Source: Oegoconia quadripuncta (Eukaryota; Arthropoda; Insecta; Lepidoptera; Autostichidae). From it: 64,000 nt of DNA. A model generated the notes under the pieces. The model was not told the origin of the DNA and made no database searches. It worked only from the letters and a program-made list of their open reading frames with translations. The stretch spans positions 25,484,575 through 25,548,574 of the forward strand of contig OX438748.1 of the NCBI GenBank assembly GCA_949316235.1, read 5' to 3'. Position 1 is the first letter of the stretch, and each line of letters begins with the position of its first letter. The position numbers and the translations under genes were made by a program. This document shows, in pieces, positions 46,301-49,699 of this stretch.

Positions 46301-48529
46301 TGTCAGCGAAACCAATGGTTGCGGTTTCGAATCCCGCGACGGGTAAATGTTTGAATGATGAATACGAATATTTATTCCGGAGTCATGGATATTTATACAA
46401 ATATTTATGTATATTTATCCGTTATCTGGTATCCATAGTACAAGCTATGCTTAGTTTGGACTAGATGATTGGTGTAAGTGTCCGAAATATTTATATTATT
46501 TCTTTTATCTACATTATTGATACAAAAATTCTTTTGAATAGCTAAATTGATAGTCTTTAGTACAGTCCTTTTTTAGGTGTACCTTCTATTAGGTGACAAA
46601 ACACTGGCCCAAAAATTTTGATGTCCTTTCAAATGATTCCAGACCCGTCTTTCGTTCATCTATCAACTTACAAAATTATCTATTATTTTTCGAGCTCTTG
46701 GCTCTGACAACCGACACCGCATTTGTTAAAACCTCTGCCCTCTGGTCCTCACCCTGCGCCAATTTTGACATTTTGCTGGTTGTTGTGTAATGCAGTGTGA
46801 AAGTTCATTTAGGAGCCGGTTATGCAAGCTTTAGCAAATGCGTCTGTCCGAAACAATGAATATTTTTATAAGGCGAACAAATGACGGCTTTAAAGGCGCT
46901 TTTAAGAAGATTGCTCCCTTCGTTCTAAATTCTGAGATTGTGGGCTACTCAAGTACGAGTACGAAGTACTCAATCTACTGTTTTCTAACTAGGTTACCTC
47001 TTTGACTGGAAAAAATCCCTCTATGGAATAAGTCCGCCGTTGTACTCAAACTCTGAATCTTTTCTTTTCTTTTATATGCACAACGGCCAACCCGTTGATT
47101 TATTTTTGTTGACCTCACTCACACCTGATGTTAAGTGAAGATGAGGTCGAAGGTGGAAGCATACTGACCCGGAAACCCCAACACATTTGGAGAACTATAT
47201 AATCTATGTAAAATTAATGTATTGCCTTTACTAAAGCGTTTACAAACAAACTTGTAACTTATTGATTTTGATAGGAAAGTAAGTGGGACTTTCTAGGATG
47301 AAAATGCGCTTTGAAATGCCGAATCCATTTAGTTTACAATAGAACCTAAGATTTGTTAGGTCGTAAATCTTAGTATTTGGTATTAATTCAACAAATGGTC
47401 CTATTAGGGTTCCGTTTATTCCAAAATGAGATCGAAACCCTAAAAATGGTACCCAATGAAGGCATTATATTAACTGTGCCATCAAAGTTATTCCTAACTA
47501 TATCATTTCCTTCACAGAACGTCAGCGATGGTGACACGACGGTGTTTGGCTTACCAAGGCATAAGCTGCAAATTCACGTGCCCACAAGGTATGTTACATA
47601 ATCAATCTGCGACTGTTGTCTAATTTCAATAATAATGAGCTTCATTGCATCTTCGTCATTCGTCGAATTTGAAGAAAAGCTGGTAACATTATAATGAAAA
47701 TGAAAAGTGATTGCGATTGTACCCTGAGTGCTTGTATTCAGTATACCAAATTTCTTCCAAATCGGTTCTTAGCAGCCCCACCCAGCCGGCCTCCTGACAA
47801 AGTAAGAAGCTTCATTATCATATGAGCCAAAAGACATCCAATGCTGAACATAGACCTTCCCCATATATTTACAGAGCGACCGGCCTGCATCCAGCGACTT
47901 CCCACGACCTTTATTAGGACATCTTTTCATCTGGTGGACGTCCCACGCTGCGCTTCCTCAGGAAATTGAATGCTCAAATTCGTCGTCGCGGGTTCGATCC
48001 CCAGCGGGGTACATGTTTAAGTATTCGGTTTGGTTGGTGGTAGGGCATTTTAAATGTCCGCCTGGCTAGCTACCACAATCTTATCTAAATCTGCCGCCGA
48101 GCAACAATGTTAATTGCATTGTTGTGTTCCGGTTGTCAGAGATAAGATAGCCAGTCCCCCAAATGTGTTGAGGTTTCCGGGTCAGTACGCTTCCACCTTC
48201 GACCTCATCTTCACTTAACACCAGGTGTGATTGAGGTCAAGCACCAACCCGTAGCGCATAAAAAAAAATAGACTGCCCAAATGGATCACAATTCCATTTA
48301 AAGTCATTTTAATGTGTTTTTTTTCTTCAGTCAAGCGGTCGCAATCCAGAAGGCTAGAGAAATGTTATGGAGCACATTTCAATACTACATAGAACGCGAC
48401 CTGATGACTCTGAGCTACGATGATAACACTGCGGTGTCGAAGTTCAAGGTCACACTGATGAAGACCATTGGGAGGATATTGGTTGAAGCAATGAAAGAAC
48501 AGGATCAACAGATTGAGGATGTTAGATGA
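1268..48529 (+). CDS. DHX30: DHX30-like DExH-box RNA helicase, 22-exon gene model
   Basis: An ATP-dependent RNA helicase of the DEAH/RHA group. In vertebrates DHX30 acts in mitochondrial RNA granules and mitoribosome assembly. The model joins 22 exons (listed separately) into 3,225 coding bases, about 1,074 residues; human DHX30 is near 1,190. Residues 1-35 are basic and lack acidic residues, as in a mitochondrial presequence. A dsRNA-binding-like segment lies at about 92-171 (KRQAEKAA at 157-164), then an acidic linker. The helicase core shows Walker A GAAGCGKS (340-347), SEPRR (367-371), DEAH (438-441), SAT (470-472), TNVAETSIT (609-617) and QRTGRAGR (656-663). A winged-helix/ratchet region and an OB-fold-like C-terminus follow. 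There is no Gly-rich RGG tail, which argues against DHX9/mle. All splice phases agree and no internal stop occurs. The end of exon 5 is the one uncertain junction. Assignment to DHX30 rather than another RHA-type paralogue rests on remembered family features. Confidence 0.85.
1571..1846. mobile_element. Possible small inverted-repeat element
   Basis: Short inverted ends AAGGCGGCC and GGCCGCCTT border about 275 AT-rich bases in intron 1. No target duplication or transposase was recognised. This may be a small MITE or chance. Confidence 0.3.
2622..2774 (+). CDS. DHX30: Helicase exon 2
   Basis: The acceptor is CTTTCAG and the donor is GTACGT. The 153 bases keep phase 1 on both sides. The encoded Lys-rich stretch continues the N-terminal region ahead of the dsRNA-binding segment, and no known motif is visible. 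Confidence 0.85.
3316..3587 (-). mobile_element. LINE 3' fragment (R1/I-type) with likely target duplication
   Basis: The minus strand reads [17 protein letters not shown], typical of the C-terminal region of R1/I/Jockey-type ORF2. It is bordered by near-perfect 18-base direct repeats, AATGGTGTACCTAyTTGA, at 3316-3333 and 3570-3587, which look like a target-site duplication from a 5'-truncated insertion. Confidence 0.65.
3724..3922 (+). CDS. DHX30: Helicase exon 3 (first half of dsRBD-like segment)
   Basis: The acceptor is AATTGCAG and the donor GTAATT; length 199 bases. It encodes residues 86-151 plus part of codon 152, including a basic run KSRKKK and the beta-strand-like segment [13 protein letters not shown], which resembles the second dsRNA-binding region of DHX30. 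Confidence 0.92.
4180..4620 (+). mobile_element. Jockey-type LINE fragment (ORF1 end, ORF2 endonuclease start)
   Basis: After an 85-codon open stretch ending in a Gln/Leu-rich coil comes a frame reading [11 protein letters not shown], then [11 protein letters not shown], the start of an apurinic endonuclease domain. The rest of the element is gone. Confidence 0.65.
4641..5184 (+). repeat. Diverged tandem duplication, period about 343 bases
   Basis: The sequence from 4641 (TCAGGCAG...) recurs from 4984 with substitutions, including CGCAGGCGCGTGCGTTT and TGCCAATAACTTCTA. The second unit is cut by the mariner element at 5185/5186 and continues after it. Parts match the inverted-repeat element at 18503-18767. 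Confidence 0.7.
5186..6780 (+). mobile_element. Mariner-like element (DD41D type), long inverted ends
   Basis: The ends are CAGGGTGTCCCGAAACTCAA and its inverse, flanked by TA on both sides (5184-5185 and 6781-6782). The inverted repeats are extremely long, from 5186 to about 5670 and from about 6295 to 6780. Between them lies only the C-terminal part of a transposase. Confidence 0.88.
5898..6236 (+). pseudogene. Mariner transposase C-terminal remnant
   Basis: A 113-codon frame reads YQQDGCPAH, then [21 protein letters not shown], and ends GKQFEHLL before TAG. The two visible catalytic aspartates (QDG and VDFF) are 41 residues apart, as in DD41D (rosa-type) mariners. One in-frame TAA interrupts it right after PAH, and the N-terminal DNA-binding part and first catalytic aspartate are missing. 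Confidence 0.85.
6876..7145 (+). mobile_element. SINE-C copy (tRNA-derived)
   Basis: A tRNA-like head GACCTGTTTGGTGTAGTGG with B box GGTTCGAATCC is followed by an AT-rich body with an A-run. Related copies lie at 10263-10525, 31626-32012 and 58092-58335. The anticodon region cannot fold like a functional tRNA, so it is not called a tRNA gene. Confidence 0.85.
7257..7477 (+). CDS. DHX30: Helicase exon 4 (dsRBD helix)
   Basis: The acceptor is CATTTTCAG and the donor GTAAGA; 221 bases. It encodes [16 protein letters not shown], the typical last helix of a dsRNA-binding domain, then NEPLT, a short string also found at this place in vertebrate DHX30. The intron before it (3923-7256) holds a LINE fragment, a tandem duplication, a mariner element and a SINE. 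Confidence 0.93.
7761..7889 (-). mobile_element. SINE-A tail fragment
   Basis: A T-run, then the reverse complement of the SINE-A tail (CCTCAATCACACCTGATGTT). Only the last 120 or so bases of the family remain. Confidence 0.8.
7893..8270 (+). mobile_element. CR1/Jockey-type LINE 3' end
   Basis: A degraded frame reads [16 protein letters not shown], the C-terminus of the same ORF2 family as 50970-52378, followed by a 3' UTR with AAAAGAGCAACCTCT. Stops interrupt the end of the frame. Confidence 0.75.
8492..8584 (+). CDS. DHX30: Helicase exon 5 (3' end uncertain)
   Basis: The acceptor CCTTTTCAG is strong. The next exon needs a phase-1 donor. The best candidate is GAAG|GTATTG after 8584, similar to the accepted exon 13 donor CAG|GTATTA, and it joins smoothly to the acidic exon 6. 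A weaker phase-1 donor after 8677 would add 31 residues and would use bases at the edge of a SINE insertion. The frame stays open to a stop at 8796. Confidence 0.7.
8669..8910 (+). mobile_element. SINE-A copy, 5'-truncated
   Basis: Matches the middle and tail of the tRNA-derived SINE family whose best full copy is 35853-36194. The tRNA-like head is missing. It begins within about 85 bases of the preferred exon 5 donor, so the open frame from exon 5 runs on into it. Confidence 0.85.
9684..10003. mobile_element. MITE of the GGTGTCGATTCGG family, 320-bp copy
   Basis: Inverted ends GGTGTCGATTCGGATGTACA are flanked by AGT on both sides (9681-9683 and 10004-10006). Two shorter relatives are 19992-20131 and 50394-50528. 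There is no coding capacity. Confidence 0.85.
10021..10148. mobile_element. MITE with TTA target duplication
   Basis: Inverted ends GGGCCGTATTAATAAA and TTTATTAATACGGGCG are flanked by TTA on both sides (10018-10020 and 10149-10151), as for PIF/Harbinger-type elements. A partial relative is at 57715-57765. Confidence 0.75.
10263..10525 (+). mobile_element. SINE-C copy
   Basis: tRNA-like head with TGGTGTAGTGGTTAG and B box GGTTCGAATCC; the body matches 6876-7145. Confidence 0.85.
10534..11160 (+). mobile_element. SINE-B copy plus second SINE-B tail around a repeat
   Basis: The SINE-B head GACGACCGATTGGTGTAGTGG and body run to about 10770. A repeat unit (10832-11074) follows, then a second SINE-B tail (11075-11150). 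Other copies are 17098-17334 (minus) and 46270-46505 (plus). Confidence 0.75.
10832..11074 (+). repeat. Repeat X, copy 1
   Basis: About 240 bases nearly identical to 27371-27608 in the same orientation. There is no open frame, no poly-A and no inverted ends; the class is unknown. Confidence 0.75.
11205..11258 (+). CDS. DHX30: Helicase exon 6 (acidic linker)
   Basis: The acceptor is ACTTTCAG and the donor GTAATT; 54 bases, 18 codons, phase 1 on both sides. The residues are strongly acidic ([15 protein letters not shown]), forming a linker between the dsRNA-binding segment and the helicase core. In the other two frames stops occur at once, which fixes the phase. Confidence 0.8.
11861..11921 (+). 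mobile_element. RTE-type LINE tail
   Basis: Reads GGAGGCCTTTGTCCAGCAG, the terminal coding motif of insect RTE elements, then a GATATGATGATGATG tail. Confidence 0.65.
12113..12380 (-). mobile_element. LINE ORF2 C-terminal fragment
   Basis: The minus strand encodes [14 protein letters not shown] and FKSRLNRHL, a typical C-terminus of insect non-LTR ORF2 proteins. Related 3' pieces are at 30776-30915, 36545-36675 and 60788-60885. Confidence 0.7.
12746..13012. mobile_element. Possible MITE
   Basis: Imperfect inverted ends around GGTTCGTCA and TGACGAACC border about 260 bases. No clear target duplication was seen. Confidence 0.4.
13684..13828 (+). CDS. DHX30: Helicase exon 7
   Basis: The acceptor is GTTCCAG and the donor GTAAGT; 145 bases. 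It encodes a Pro- and Arg-rich stretch ending LPIDEYA, leading into the core. This is the last exon before the 12.6 kb intron. Confidence 0.88.
13920..15085 (+). mobile_element. CR1/Jockey-type LINE fragment split by a mariner MITE
   Basis: The left part reads [13 protein letters not shown] and later KVSKSF-like sequence; the right part resumes [18 protein letters not shown] and ends YLNDKQAWT then stop. Both align to the C-terminal half of ORF2 at 50970-52340. An insertion at 14233-14949 separates them. Confidence 0.85.
14233..14949. mobile_element. Tc1/mariner-type non-autonomous element
   Basis: Inverted ends of about 38 bases (AGTCCGTCCAGATTGACTTG...) differ at one or two positions and are flanked by TA (14231-14232 and 14950-14951). 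Removing it restores the host LINE frame. No transposase remains inside; it may include an RTE tail near 14737-14790. Confidence 0.85.
15310..15465 (+). mobile_element. Helitron-like repeat, copy 1
   Basis: Starts near CCAACTAATATTATAAATGC and runs to GCGGGCAACAACAAGT. It resembles 15586-15746 and 31018-31391, which end in CTAGT. Confidence 0.5.
15586..15746 (+). mobile_element. Helitron-like repeat, copy 2
   Basis: Starts CCCAACTAATATTATAAATG and ends GCTAGT, matching the CTRRT terminus of Helitrons. A short GC stem precedes the end. Assignment is inferred from the ends only. Confidence 0.55.
16020..16680 (+). mobile_element. CR1-type LINE 3' end interrupted by SINE-A
   Basis: Reads [10 protein letters not shown] then stop, with the 3' UTR word AAAAAGAGCAACCCCT, and resumes after the SINE with an AAATAAAACATTTTTGATTTG tail split at 16263-16601. 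Confidence 0.7.
16263..16601 (-). mobile_element. SINE-A copy, full length
   Basis: A T-run at the left, then the complete family sequence in reverse, ending with the tRNA-like head (CGGAGGCGGTT side). Nested in a LINE 3' UTR. Confidence 0.9.
17098..17334 (-). mobile_element. SINE-B copy
   Basis: Reverse complement of the SINE-B family, ending at the head (CACTACACCAACCGGTCGTC). Confidence 0.88.
17430..17660 (+). repeat. Dispersed repeat with GAGCCGGA-AGGTGG words
   Basis: Contains two diverged versions of a unit with GTCTGATGTTGGA and AATAAAACAATGCA, also present at 20990-21090. Family unknown. Confidence 0.5.
18040..18320 (+). mobile_element. LINE-like fragment
   Basis: Matches 60045-60330 (ACAACATCCAyGGTTCAC, then AGTCGC-TTTTACGAC). 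The words encode [13 protein letters not shown], seen near the ends of insect non-LTR elements. A reversed piece is at 48580-48700. Confidence 0.5.
18503..18767. mobile_element. MITE with about 80-base inverted repeats
   Basis: The left arm GAGTTTTTTTACCGTAAGG... and the right arm ...CCTTACGGTAAAAAAACTC pair over roughly 80 bases. Related pieces border the mariner element at 5186-6780. Confidence 0.75.
18926..19073 (+). mobile_element. SINE-A tail
   Basis: Matches the family from GTTGTGTTCCGGTTGTCAG to CCCGTTGTGCAT. Confidence 0.8.
19078..19370 (-). mobile_element. 5S rRNA-derived SINE (SINE3-type)
   Basis: After a T-run, the reverse strand ends with a head reading AGTTAAGCAATGTCTGGTGC, then GGTCAGTCTTTGGATGGGTG and ACCAC, clearly derived from insect 5S rRNA, followed by an unrelated body. 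Confidence 0.75.
19992..20131. mobile_element. MITE of the GGTGTCGATTCGG family, 140-bp copy
   Basis: Inverted ends GGTGTCGATTCGGATGTACA and GGTGTATATCCGAATCGACACC are flanked by AAT on both sides (19989-19991, 20132-20134). Confidence 0.9.
20535..20900 (+). repeat. Repeat with GGGGGCACAGCAGTGCCCCC palindrome
   Basis: The palindrome is followed by GCCAAGTTGAGCGAAAAG. A reversed relative with the same palindrome is at 63430-63780. The class is unknown; there is no coding frame. Confidence 0.5.
21652..21948. mobile_element. Foldback element with 115-base arms
   Basis: 21652-21766 and 21834-21948 are almost perfect inverted copies around a loop of 67 bases. The ends read ATCCCATCAAAAAC. No target duplication is obvious. 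Confidence 0.8.
22952..23040 (+). repeat. (TATTG)n microsatellite
   Basis: About 17 units with one variant, just after a TGCAATAAAG polyadenylation-type signal. It may be the pentanucleotide tail of a retroelement. Confidence 0.9.
24001..24320 (+). repeat. Tandem 5S rRNA-like degenerate units
   Basis: Units about 115 bases apart carry GAAGTTAAGCAACGTC and GAAGTTAAGCAACATC followed by a GGGCACTATT or GGCCACTATT segment, like the core of 5S rRNA. A third unit keeps only the distal part. Similar words occur at 23070 and 24895. They are too diverged to be functional 5S genes. Confidence 0.5.
26267..26420 (-). mobile_element. RTE-type LINE tail
   Basis: The reverse strand ends with GGGAGAGGCCTATGTTCAGC and a GATATGATAATGAT-type tail. 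Confidence 0.65.
26471..26666 (+). CDS. DHX30: Helicase exon 8 (Walker A, motif Ia)
   Basis: The acceptor is ATTCACAG and the donor GTGAGT; 196 bases. It encodes the ATP-binding P-loop GAAGCGKS and motif Ia SEPRRVAAI. It is much more GC-rich than the surrounding intron. Confidence 0.96.
27074..27150. mobile_element. SINE-C head remnant and RTE tail before exon 9
   Basis: A reversed SINE-C head (ACCACTACACCAAACAGGTCGT) adjoins an RTE tail (TATGTTCAGCAGTGGTCC, then GATGATATGATGATGA), which ends about 12 bases before the exon 9 acceptor. Confidence 0.6.
27162..27279 (+). CDS. DHX30: Helicase exon 9
   Basis: The acceptor is ATTTCAG and the donor GTAGAT; 118 bases. It encodes VGYQVRL, then [12 protein letters not shown], corresponding to the motif Ib region (family form FCTVGILLR). 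Its acceptor lies about a dozen bases after the tail of an RTE remnant. Confidence 0.95.
27371..27608 (+). repeat. Repeat X, copy 2
   Basis: Nearly identical to 10832-11074. See that entry. Confidence 0.75.
28146..28198. repeat. Perfect 24-base hairpin
   Basis: The arms 28146-28169 and 28175-28198 are perfect inverse complements (ATTGATTCAAACCTTAAGA core) with a 5-base loop. It lies in intron 9; function unknown. Confidence 0.9.
28851..29008 (-). mobile_element. SINE-A copy with internal deletion
   Basis: Tail and head of the family are present in reverse, with the middle missing. It ends 65 bases before exon 10. Confidence 0.75.
29074..29230 (+). CDS. DHX30: Helicase exon 10 (DEAH box and SAT)
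   Basis: The acceptor is GCACGCAG and the donor GTATGT; 157 bases. It encodes the Walker B sequence [13 protein letters not shown] and motif [15 protein letters not shown] matches DHX30/DHX9-type helicases more closely than other DEAH groups. Confidence 0.97.
29520..29575 (-). mobile_element. RTE-type LINE tail
   Basis: The reverse strand reads GGAGAGGCCTACATCCAGCA, the RTE terminal motif. Confidence 0.55.
29785..29944 (+). CDS. DHX30: Helicase exon 11
   Basis: The acceptor is TTCTTCAG and the donor GTAAGG; 160 bases. It encodes [14 protein letters not shown] followed by LEDI, the linker between the two RecA-like domains. Confidence 0.95.
30307..30461 (+). CDS. DHX30: Helicase exon 12 (motif IV)
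   Basis: The acceptor is TTTTTCAG and the donor GTAAAA; 155 bases. It encodes [13 protein letters not shown], the motif IV region, and ends with LPVHS at the start of motif IVa. Confidence 0.96.
31018..31391 (+). mobile_element. Helitron-like repeat with nested inverted-repeat insert
   Basis: The family start (ATACTATAATTGCGAAAGTT) and end (GCGGGCAACAGCTAGT) are separated by an insert at about 31080-31250 with inverted ends AGTGTGAGTTTT and AAAACTCACACT. Another partial copy is at 30498-30600. Confidence 0.6.
31420..31583 (+). CDS. DHX30: Helicase exon 13 (motif V)
   Basis: The acceptor is CATTTCAG and the donor GTATTA; 164 bases. It encodes [20 protein letters not shown] and DTGAHKE, the core of RecA domain 2. 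It lies about 30 bases after a Helitron-like repeat. Confidence 0.96.
31626..32012 (+). mobile_element. SINE-C copy split by an RTE fragment
   Basis: The left part runs to 31764 and the right part from 31908. The break is an insertion (31765-31907) flanked by perfect 13-base repeats TATCAACCATCTG. Confidence 0.85.
31765..31907 (+). mobile_element. 5'-truncated RTE LINE, 143 bp
   Basis: Encodes [20 protein letters not shown] and a stop, the RTE ORF2 C-terminus, then a short ATGT-type tail. The 13-base target duplication is at 31752-31764 and 31908-31920. Confidence 0.88.
32020..32595. other. Intronic stretch with recurring TAACCGTGTTT-like words
   Basis: Loosely repeated words (GGTAACCGTGTTT, AGAGAAATC, TTTCGA) recur every 50-90 bases, suggesting a decayed tandem repeat. 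Nothing coding is seen. Confidence 0.35.
32596..32683 (-). mobile_element. SINE-A head fragment
   Basis: Reverse complement of the tRNA-like head (GTACCCCGCTGGGAATTCAA to GGTGGCGGTT). Confidence 0.75.
33219..33299 (+). CDS. DHX30: Helicase exon 14 (motif VI)
   Basis: The acceptor is a T-run followed by TTAG; the donor is GTAATT; 81 bases. It encodes [18 protein letters not shown], including the arginine finger of motif VI. Confidence 0.95.
33755..34050 (+). mobile_element. RTE-type LINE 3' fragment
   Basis: Decayed coding words ending GGGGGAGGCCTATGTTCAGC and a GATATGATGATGA tail mark the end of an insect RTE ORF2. Frames are broken. Confidence 0.7.
34278..34350 (+). CDS. DHX30: Helicase exon 15
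   Basis: The acceptor is AATTTCAG and the donor GTAAGA; 73 bases. It encodes [15 protein letters not shown] then TTPEILR, matching the G-x-x-Y-R/H-L and PEILR region that follows motif VI in this family. Confidence 0.93.
34719..35583 (-). mobile_element. Second mariner-like element, 865 bp
   Basis: Ends CAGGGCGTCCCAAAGTTATG and its inverse are flanked by TA (34717-34718, 35584-35585; possibly TATA). Inverted arms of about 270 bases enclose a transposase remnant on the minus strand. Confidence 0.88.
35065..35271 (-). pseudogene. Mariner transposase C-terminal remnant
   Basis: Reads [20 protein letters not shown] and ends GSHFEHLIN before a stop, parallel to [14 protein letters not shown] and QFEHLL in the element at 5186-6780. 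Only the part from the last catalytic aspartate onward survives. Confidence 0.8.
35853..36194 (+). mobile_element. SINE-A copy, full length (reference copy)
   Basis: The head AACCGCCTCCGTGGCTCAAT with B box GGTTCGATCCCC, then a body of about 270 bases and an A-rich tail. About a dozen full or partial copies occur in this window. Confidence 0.92.
36545..36675 (-). mobile_element. LINE 3' fragment with poly-T
   Basis: A T-run at 36541-36560 is followed by the reverse of a LINE 3' end (ACAATCTCACCTGATGGAAA) also seen at 12140-12240 and 60788-60885. Confidence 0.6.
36767..36903 (+). CDS. DHX30: Helicase exon 16 (winged-helix region)
   Basis: The acceptor is ACTTTCAG and the donor GTTTGT; 137 bases. 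It encodes [11 protein letters not shown] and [14 protein letters not shown], the winged-helix segment where RHA-type helicases have FL-x-x-A-x-PP. Confidence 0.92.
37118..37235 (+). mobile_element. SINE-A head fragment
   Basis: Begins GGCCTCCGTGGCTCAGTGTA and keeps the B box GGTTCGATCCCC; the tail is missing. Confidence 0.75.
37377..37777 (-). mobile_element. Helitron-like repeat with insert
   Basis: Starts ACTAGCTGTTACCCGCG (reverse of the CTAGT end) and finishes TTTATAATATTAGTCGGG. It ends about 76 bases before exon 17. Confidence 0.5.
37854..38042 (+). CDS. DHX30: Helicase exon 17 (very GC-rich ratchet region)
   Basis: The acceptor is CCGGGCAG and the donor GTGAGA; 189 bases. By hand count only about 31 bases are A or T (roughly 84% GC). 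It encodes [16 protein letters not shown], matching the family L-x-x-LG-x-x-L-x-x-x-P-x-x-PR segment, then an Ala/Leu-rich stretch. Confidence 0.9.
38134..38389 (+). repeat. Dispersed repeat, copy 2 of 2
   Basis: Direct copy of 656-911, in intron 17. See that entry. Confidence 0.75.
39070..39234 (+). CDS. DHX30: Helicase exon 18
   Basis: The acceptor is TTCCATAG and the donor GTAAGA; 165 bases. It encodes [18 protein letters not shown] and [16 protein letters not shown], the ratchet-like segment (family pattern SDH-x-A-x-x-x-x-x-x-WE). Confidence 0.93.
39595..39715 (-). mobile_element. LINE tail fragment
   Basis: CAGCCCGTAAACATCCCACTGCAGG-type words and CCACCACGCTGGCCCAATGC are characteristic of insect LINE 3' ends in reverse. 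Confidence 0.45.
39744..39945 (+). CDS. DHX30: Helicase exon 19
   Basis: The acceptor is CATCTTCCAG and the donor GTGAGA; 202 bases. It encodes [12 protein letters not shown] and a long charged, helical stretch ending TAVELVTR. It corresponds to the segment before the OB fold. Confidence 0.92.
40357..40490 (-). mobile_element. SINE-A head half
   Basis: The reverse strand carries the head and upper body (GCTAGCCAGGCGGACATTTA to CGGCGGCGGTT). Confidence 0.8.
40893..41082 (+). CDS. DHX30: Helicase exon 20 (OB-fold-like region, GC-rich)
   Basis: The acceptor is TTTTCCAG and the donor GTATGT; 190 bases, phase 0 out. It encodes [17 protein letters not shown] and [19 protein letters not shown], the OB-fold strands of the C-terminal domain. 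It is strongly GC-rich. A piece of it recurs just downstream at 41117-41151. Confidence 0.92.
41117..41151 (+). repeat. Partial duplicate of exon 20
   Basis: About 35 bases (CTGCTGGTCCACTGCGGCGG onward) match the exon 20 segment at about 40959-40994 with around three differences. It lies 35 bases past the exon 20 donor and is followed by an RTE tail (to about 41270). It is out of the model and has no splice sites. Confidence 0.75.
41152..41270 (+). mobile_element. RTE-type LINE tail
   Basis: Reads GGAAGGCTGTGTTCAGCAGT and GGACGTC with a GATGATGCGATGAAGATGA tail. Confidence 0.6.
42236..43075 (+). mobile_element. Decayed LINE reverse transcriptase
   Basis: Shows [29 protein letters not shown] and [10 protein letters not shown], the core reverse transcriptase motifs, with frameshifts and stops. 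The C-terminal piece (42890-43066) reads [18 protein letters not shown]. Confidence 0.8.
43244..44632 (-). mobile_element. GC-rich retroelement, 1.39 kb, unclassified
   Basis: A T-run at the left edge is the A-tail of a minus-strand insertion. Perfect 12-base repeats GTTCCTAACACC flank it (43232-43243 and 44633-44644). The interior is very GC-rich, unlike its surroundings. Open frames of 70-185 codons occur on both strands, but they are Arg/Pro/Gly-rich, one runs into the A-tail, and none shows a known domain. Strong hairpins occur at 44489-44532 and near 44112-44138. It may be a large non-autonomous element mobilised by a LINE, or the ends of an R1-type LINE with its coding core lost. Confidence 0.8.
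44489..44532. repeat. Hairpin inside the GC-rich retroelement
   Basis: Arms CATCGGTCAACAA and TTGTTGACCGATG (13 bases, perfect) enclose a second stem CCCTT/AAGGG. Confidence 0.9.
45484..45506 (+). repeat. (TTA)n microsatellite
   Basis: Seven TTA-type units directly before the palindromic array; the preceding AATAAATACC may be a LINE 3' end. Confidence 0.9.
45507..46152. repeat. Palindromic tandem array, 244-bp unit
   Basis: Two almost identical head-to-tail units of 244 bases (45604-45847 and 45848-46091) and a partial third (46092-46152). Each full unit contains a perfect hairpin with 33-base arms and a 6-base loop (45762-45833; 46006-46077). The first unit is also half of a larger inverted repeat: 45512-45590 pairs with 45682-45760 with one mismatch. 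Open frames on both strands arise from this symmetry and are not counted as genes. Confidence 0.92.
46270..46505 (+). mobile_element. SINE-B copy
   Basis: Head GACGACCGGTTGGTGTAGTG and full body to the AAATATTTATATT tail. Confidence 0.88.
47073..47203 (-). mobile_element. SINE-A tail
   Basis: Reverse of the family tail, GCACAACGGCCAACCCG to CCCCAACACATTTGG. Confidence 0.75.
47518..47588 (+). CDS. DHX30: Helicase exon 21
   Basis: The acceptor is CTTCACAG and the donor GTATGT; 71 bases. It encodes [20 protein letters not shown], comparable to the TDGD region near the DHX30 C-terminus. The preceding 6.4 kb intron (41083-47517) holds the GC-rich retroelement and the palindromic array. Confidence 0.9.
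47818..47975 (-). mobile_element. RTE-type LINE tail
   Basis: The reverse strand contains ATGTTCAGCATTGGATGTC and TATGATAATGA, as in other RTE tails here. Confidence 0.55.
47984..48270 (+). mobile_element. SINE-A copy lacking the start of the head
   Basis: Begins at CGTCGCGGGTTCGATCCCC and continues to an A-tail 60 bases before exon 22. Confidence 0.88.
48331..48529 (+). CDS. DHX30: Helicase exon 22 (C-terminus, stop)
   Basis: The acceptor is TTTTCTTCAG; it ends at TGA 48527-48529. It encodes a C-terminal helix ([21 protein letters not shown]) and an acidic tail. A SINE-A copy ends only about 60 bases before the acceptor. No canonical AATAAA was found just after the stop, so the transcript end is not called. 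Confidence 0.92.
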
Positions 48530-48851
48530 AATATATAAACTTTAAAATAATATGGTGTTTTTATCTTTAATAAGGTTACGTGGTAGAGATATGTGGTTTC
48601 GGCACATACAAAGAACAGAGCCAACCTTTTCCCATGGGTGTCCTAAAAAGCGACTAAGGGATTTCCCACTAAAAAATATCTATAGATTTGTACGTTTTAA
48701 CGGCGATGGGCTCACACCCTGTCACATGGGCCATTCTGTATATTTTGTAAAGTGAACCTTGGATTAAGGACTTCACAAGCCTTTGAATTTCTATTTCCCA
48801 GGTATGCAGGTTTCCTCACGATGTTTTCCTTCGCCGTTTTAAGAGAAGTCT

Positions 48852-49160
48852 AACCGCCTCCGTGGCTCAATGTAAACAACATTGGGTTTACGTTTCGGAG
48901 GTCGCGGGTTCGATCCCCAGTAGTTTACATATTTAGTACTAGGTTTGGTTGGTGGTAGGGCATATTAAATGTCCGTCTGGCTAGCTACCACCATCTTATC
49001 TTAGAAACAGCAATGTTAATTGTGTTCCAGTTGTCAGAGACAAGATAGCCAGTCCCCCAAATAAAATGGGGTTTCCAAGTCAGTACGCTACCACCTTCGG
49101 CCTCATCTTCGCTTAACATCAGGTGTGATTGAGGTCAAGTGTCAACCAGTTGTGGAAAAC
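48852..49160 (+). mobile_element. SINE-A copy
   Basis: Near full-length with head AACCGCCTCCGTGGCTCAAT and a small internal deletion. Confidence 0.88.
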
Positions 49161-49207
49161 AAAGTCGGATAAATGCACATAAGTAATTAAATTTAAAAAC
49201 ACATTGG

Positions 49208-49286
49208 TACGAGGCCTTCCTGGGAATCGAACCTGCACCTCCCAAATTGGGAAACCGCGTCTTAACCGCTGAGCCACCGACGCTCT
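49208..49286 (-). mobile_element. tRNA-like SINE head, another family
   Basis: The reverse strand reads GCGTCGGTGGCTCAGCGGTT and B box GGTTCGATTCCCAGG. A and B boxes are present, but the middle is too long for a good cloverleaf. Confidence 0.5.
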
Positions 49287-49699
49287 TTGGCTACGGGACC
49301 CTAAAATGAATAAACAGTAACTTACCTACCAATGACAAAGCCAAGACAGGTATTGGGCTATTTTTAACTCTGTCGCATACCGAATTTATAAATAGTACCG
49401 GTTTTGCGAAGTTCACATTAAGAAATTGTAGGTACAATGGCTTCATAAGAATTCAGCTCGCACTATTAAATCCTCGGAACACATATATAGCAAGGAAGTA
49501 TTAAGTATCTGCTATTTTTATTAACCCACGACGCAAAAAAGGGGTGTTATGAATTTAAACAGTATGTCTGTACCTATATGCATTATATATAACGCTAAAC
49601 TGACTGAAACGATTTTAAAACAGATTATTCTCGAAATTCTTATACATACTTATATTATTGTTATGGTATACATACATATTATGAATTCTTTGTTGCATG

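Noticed and set aside
1268..48529. DHX9/mle instead of DHX30
   Set aside because: A mitochondrial-type N-terminus, no RGG-rich C-terminus and the short NEPLT and TDGD-like matches favour DHX30, although a protein search would settle it.
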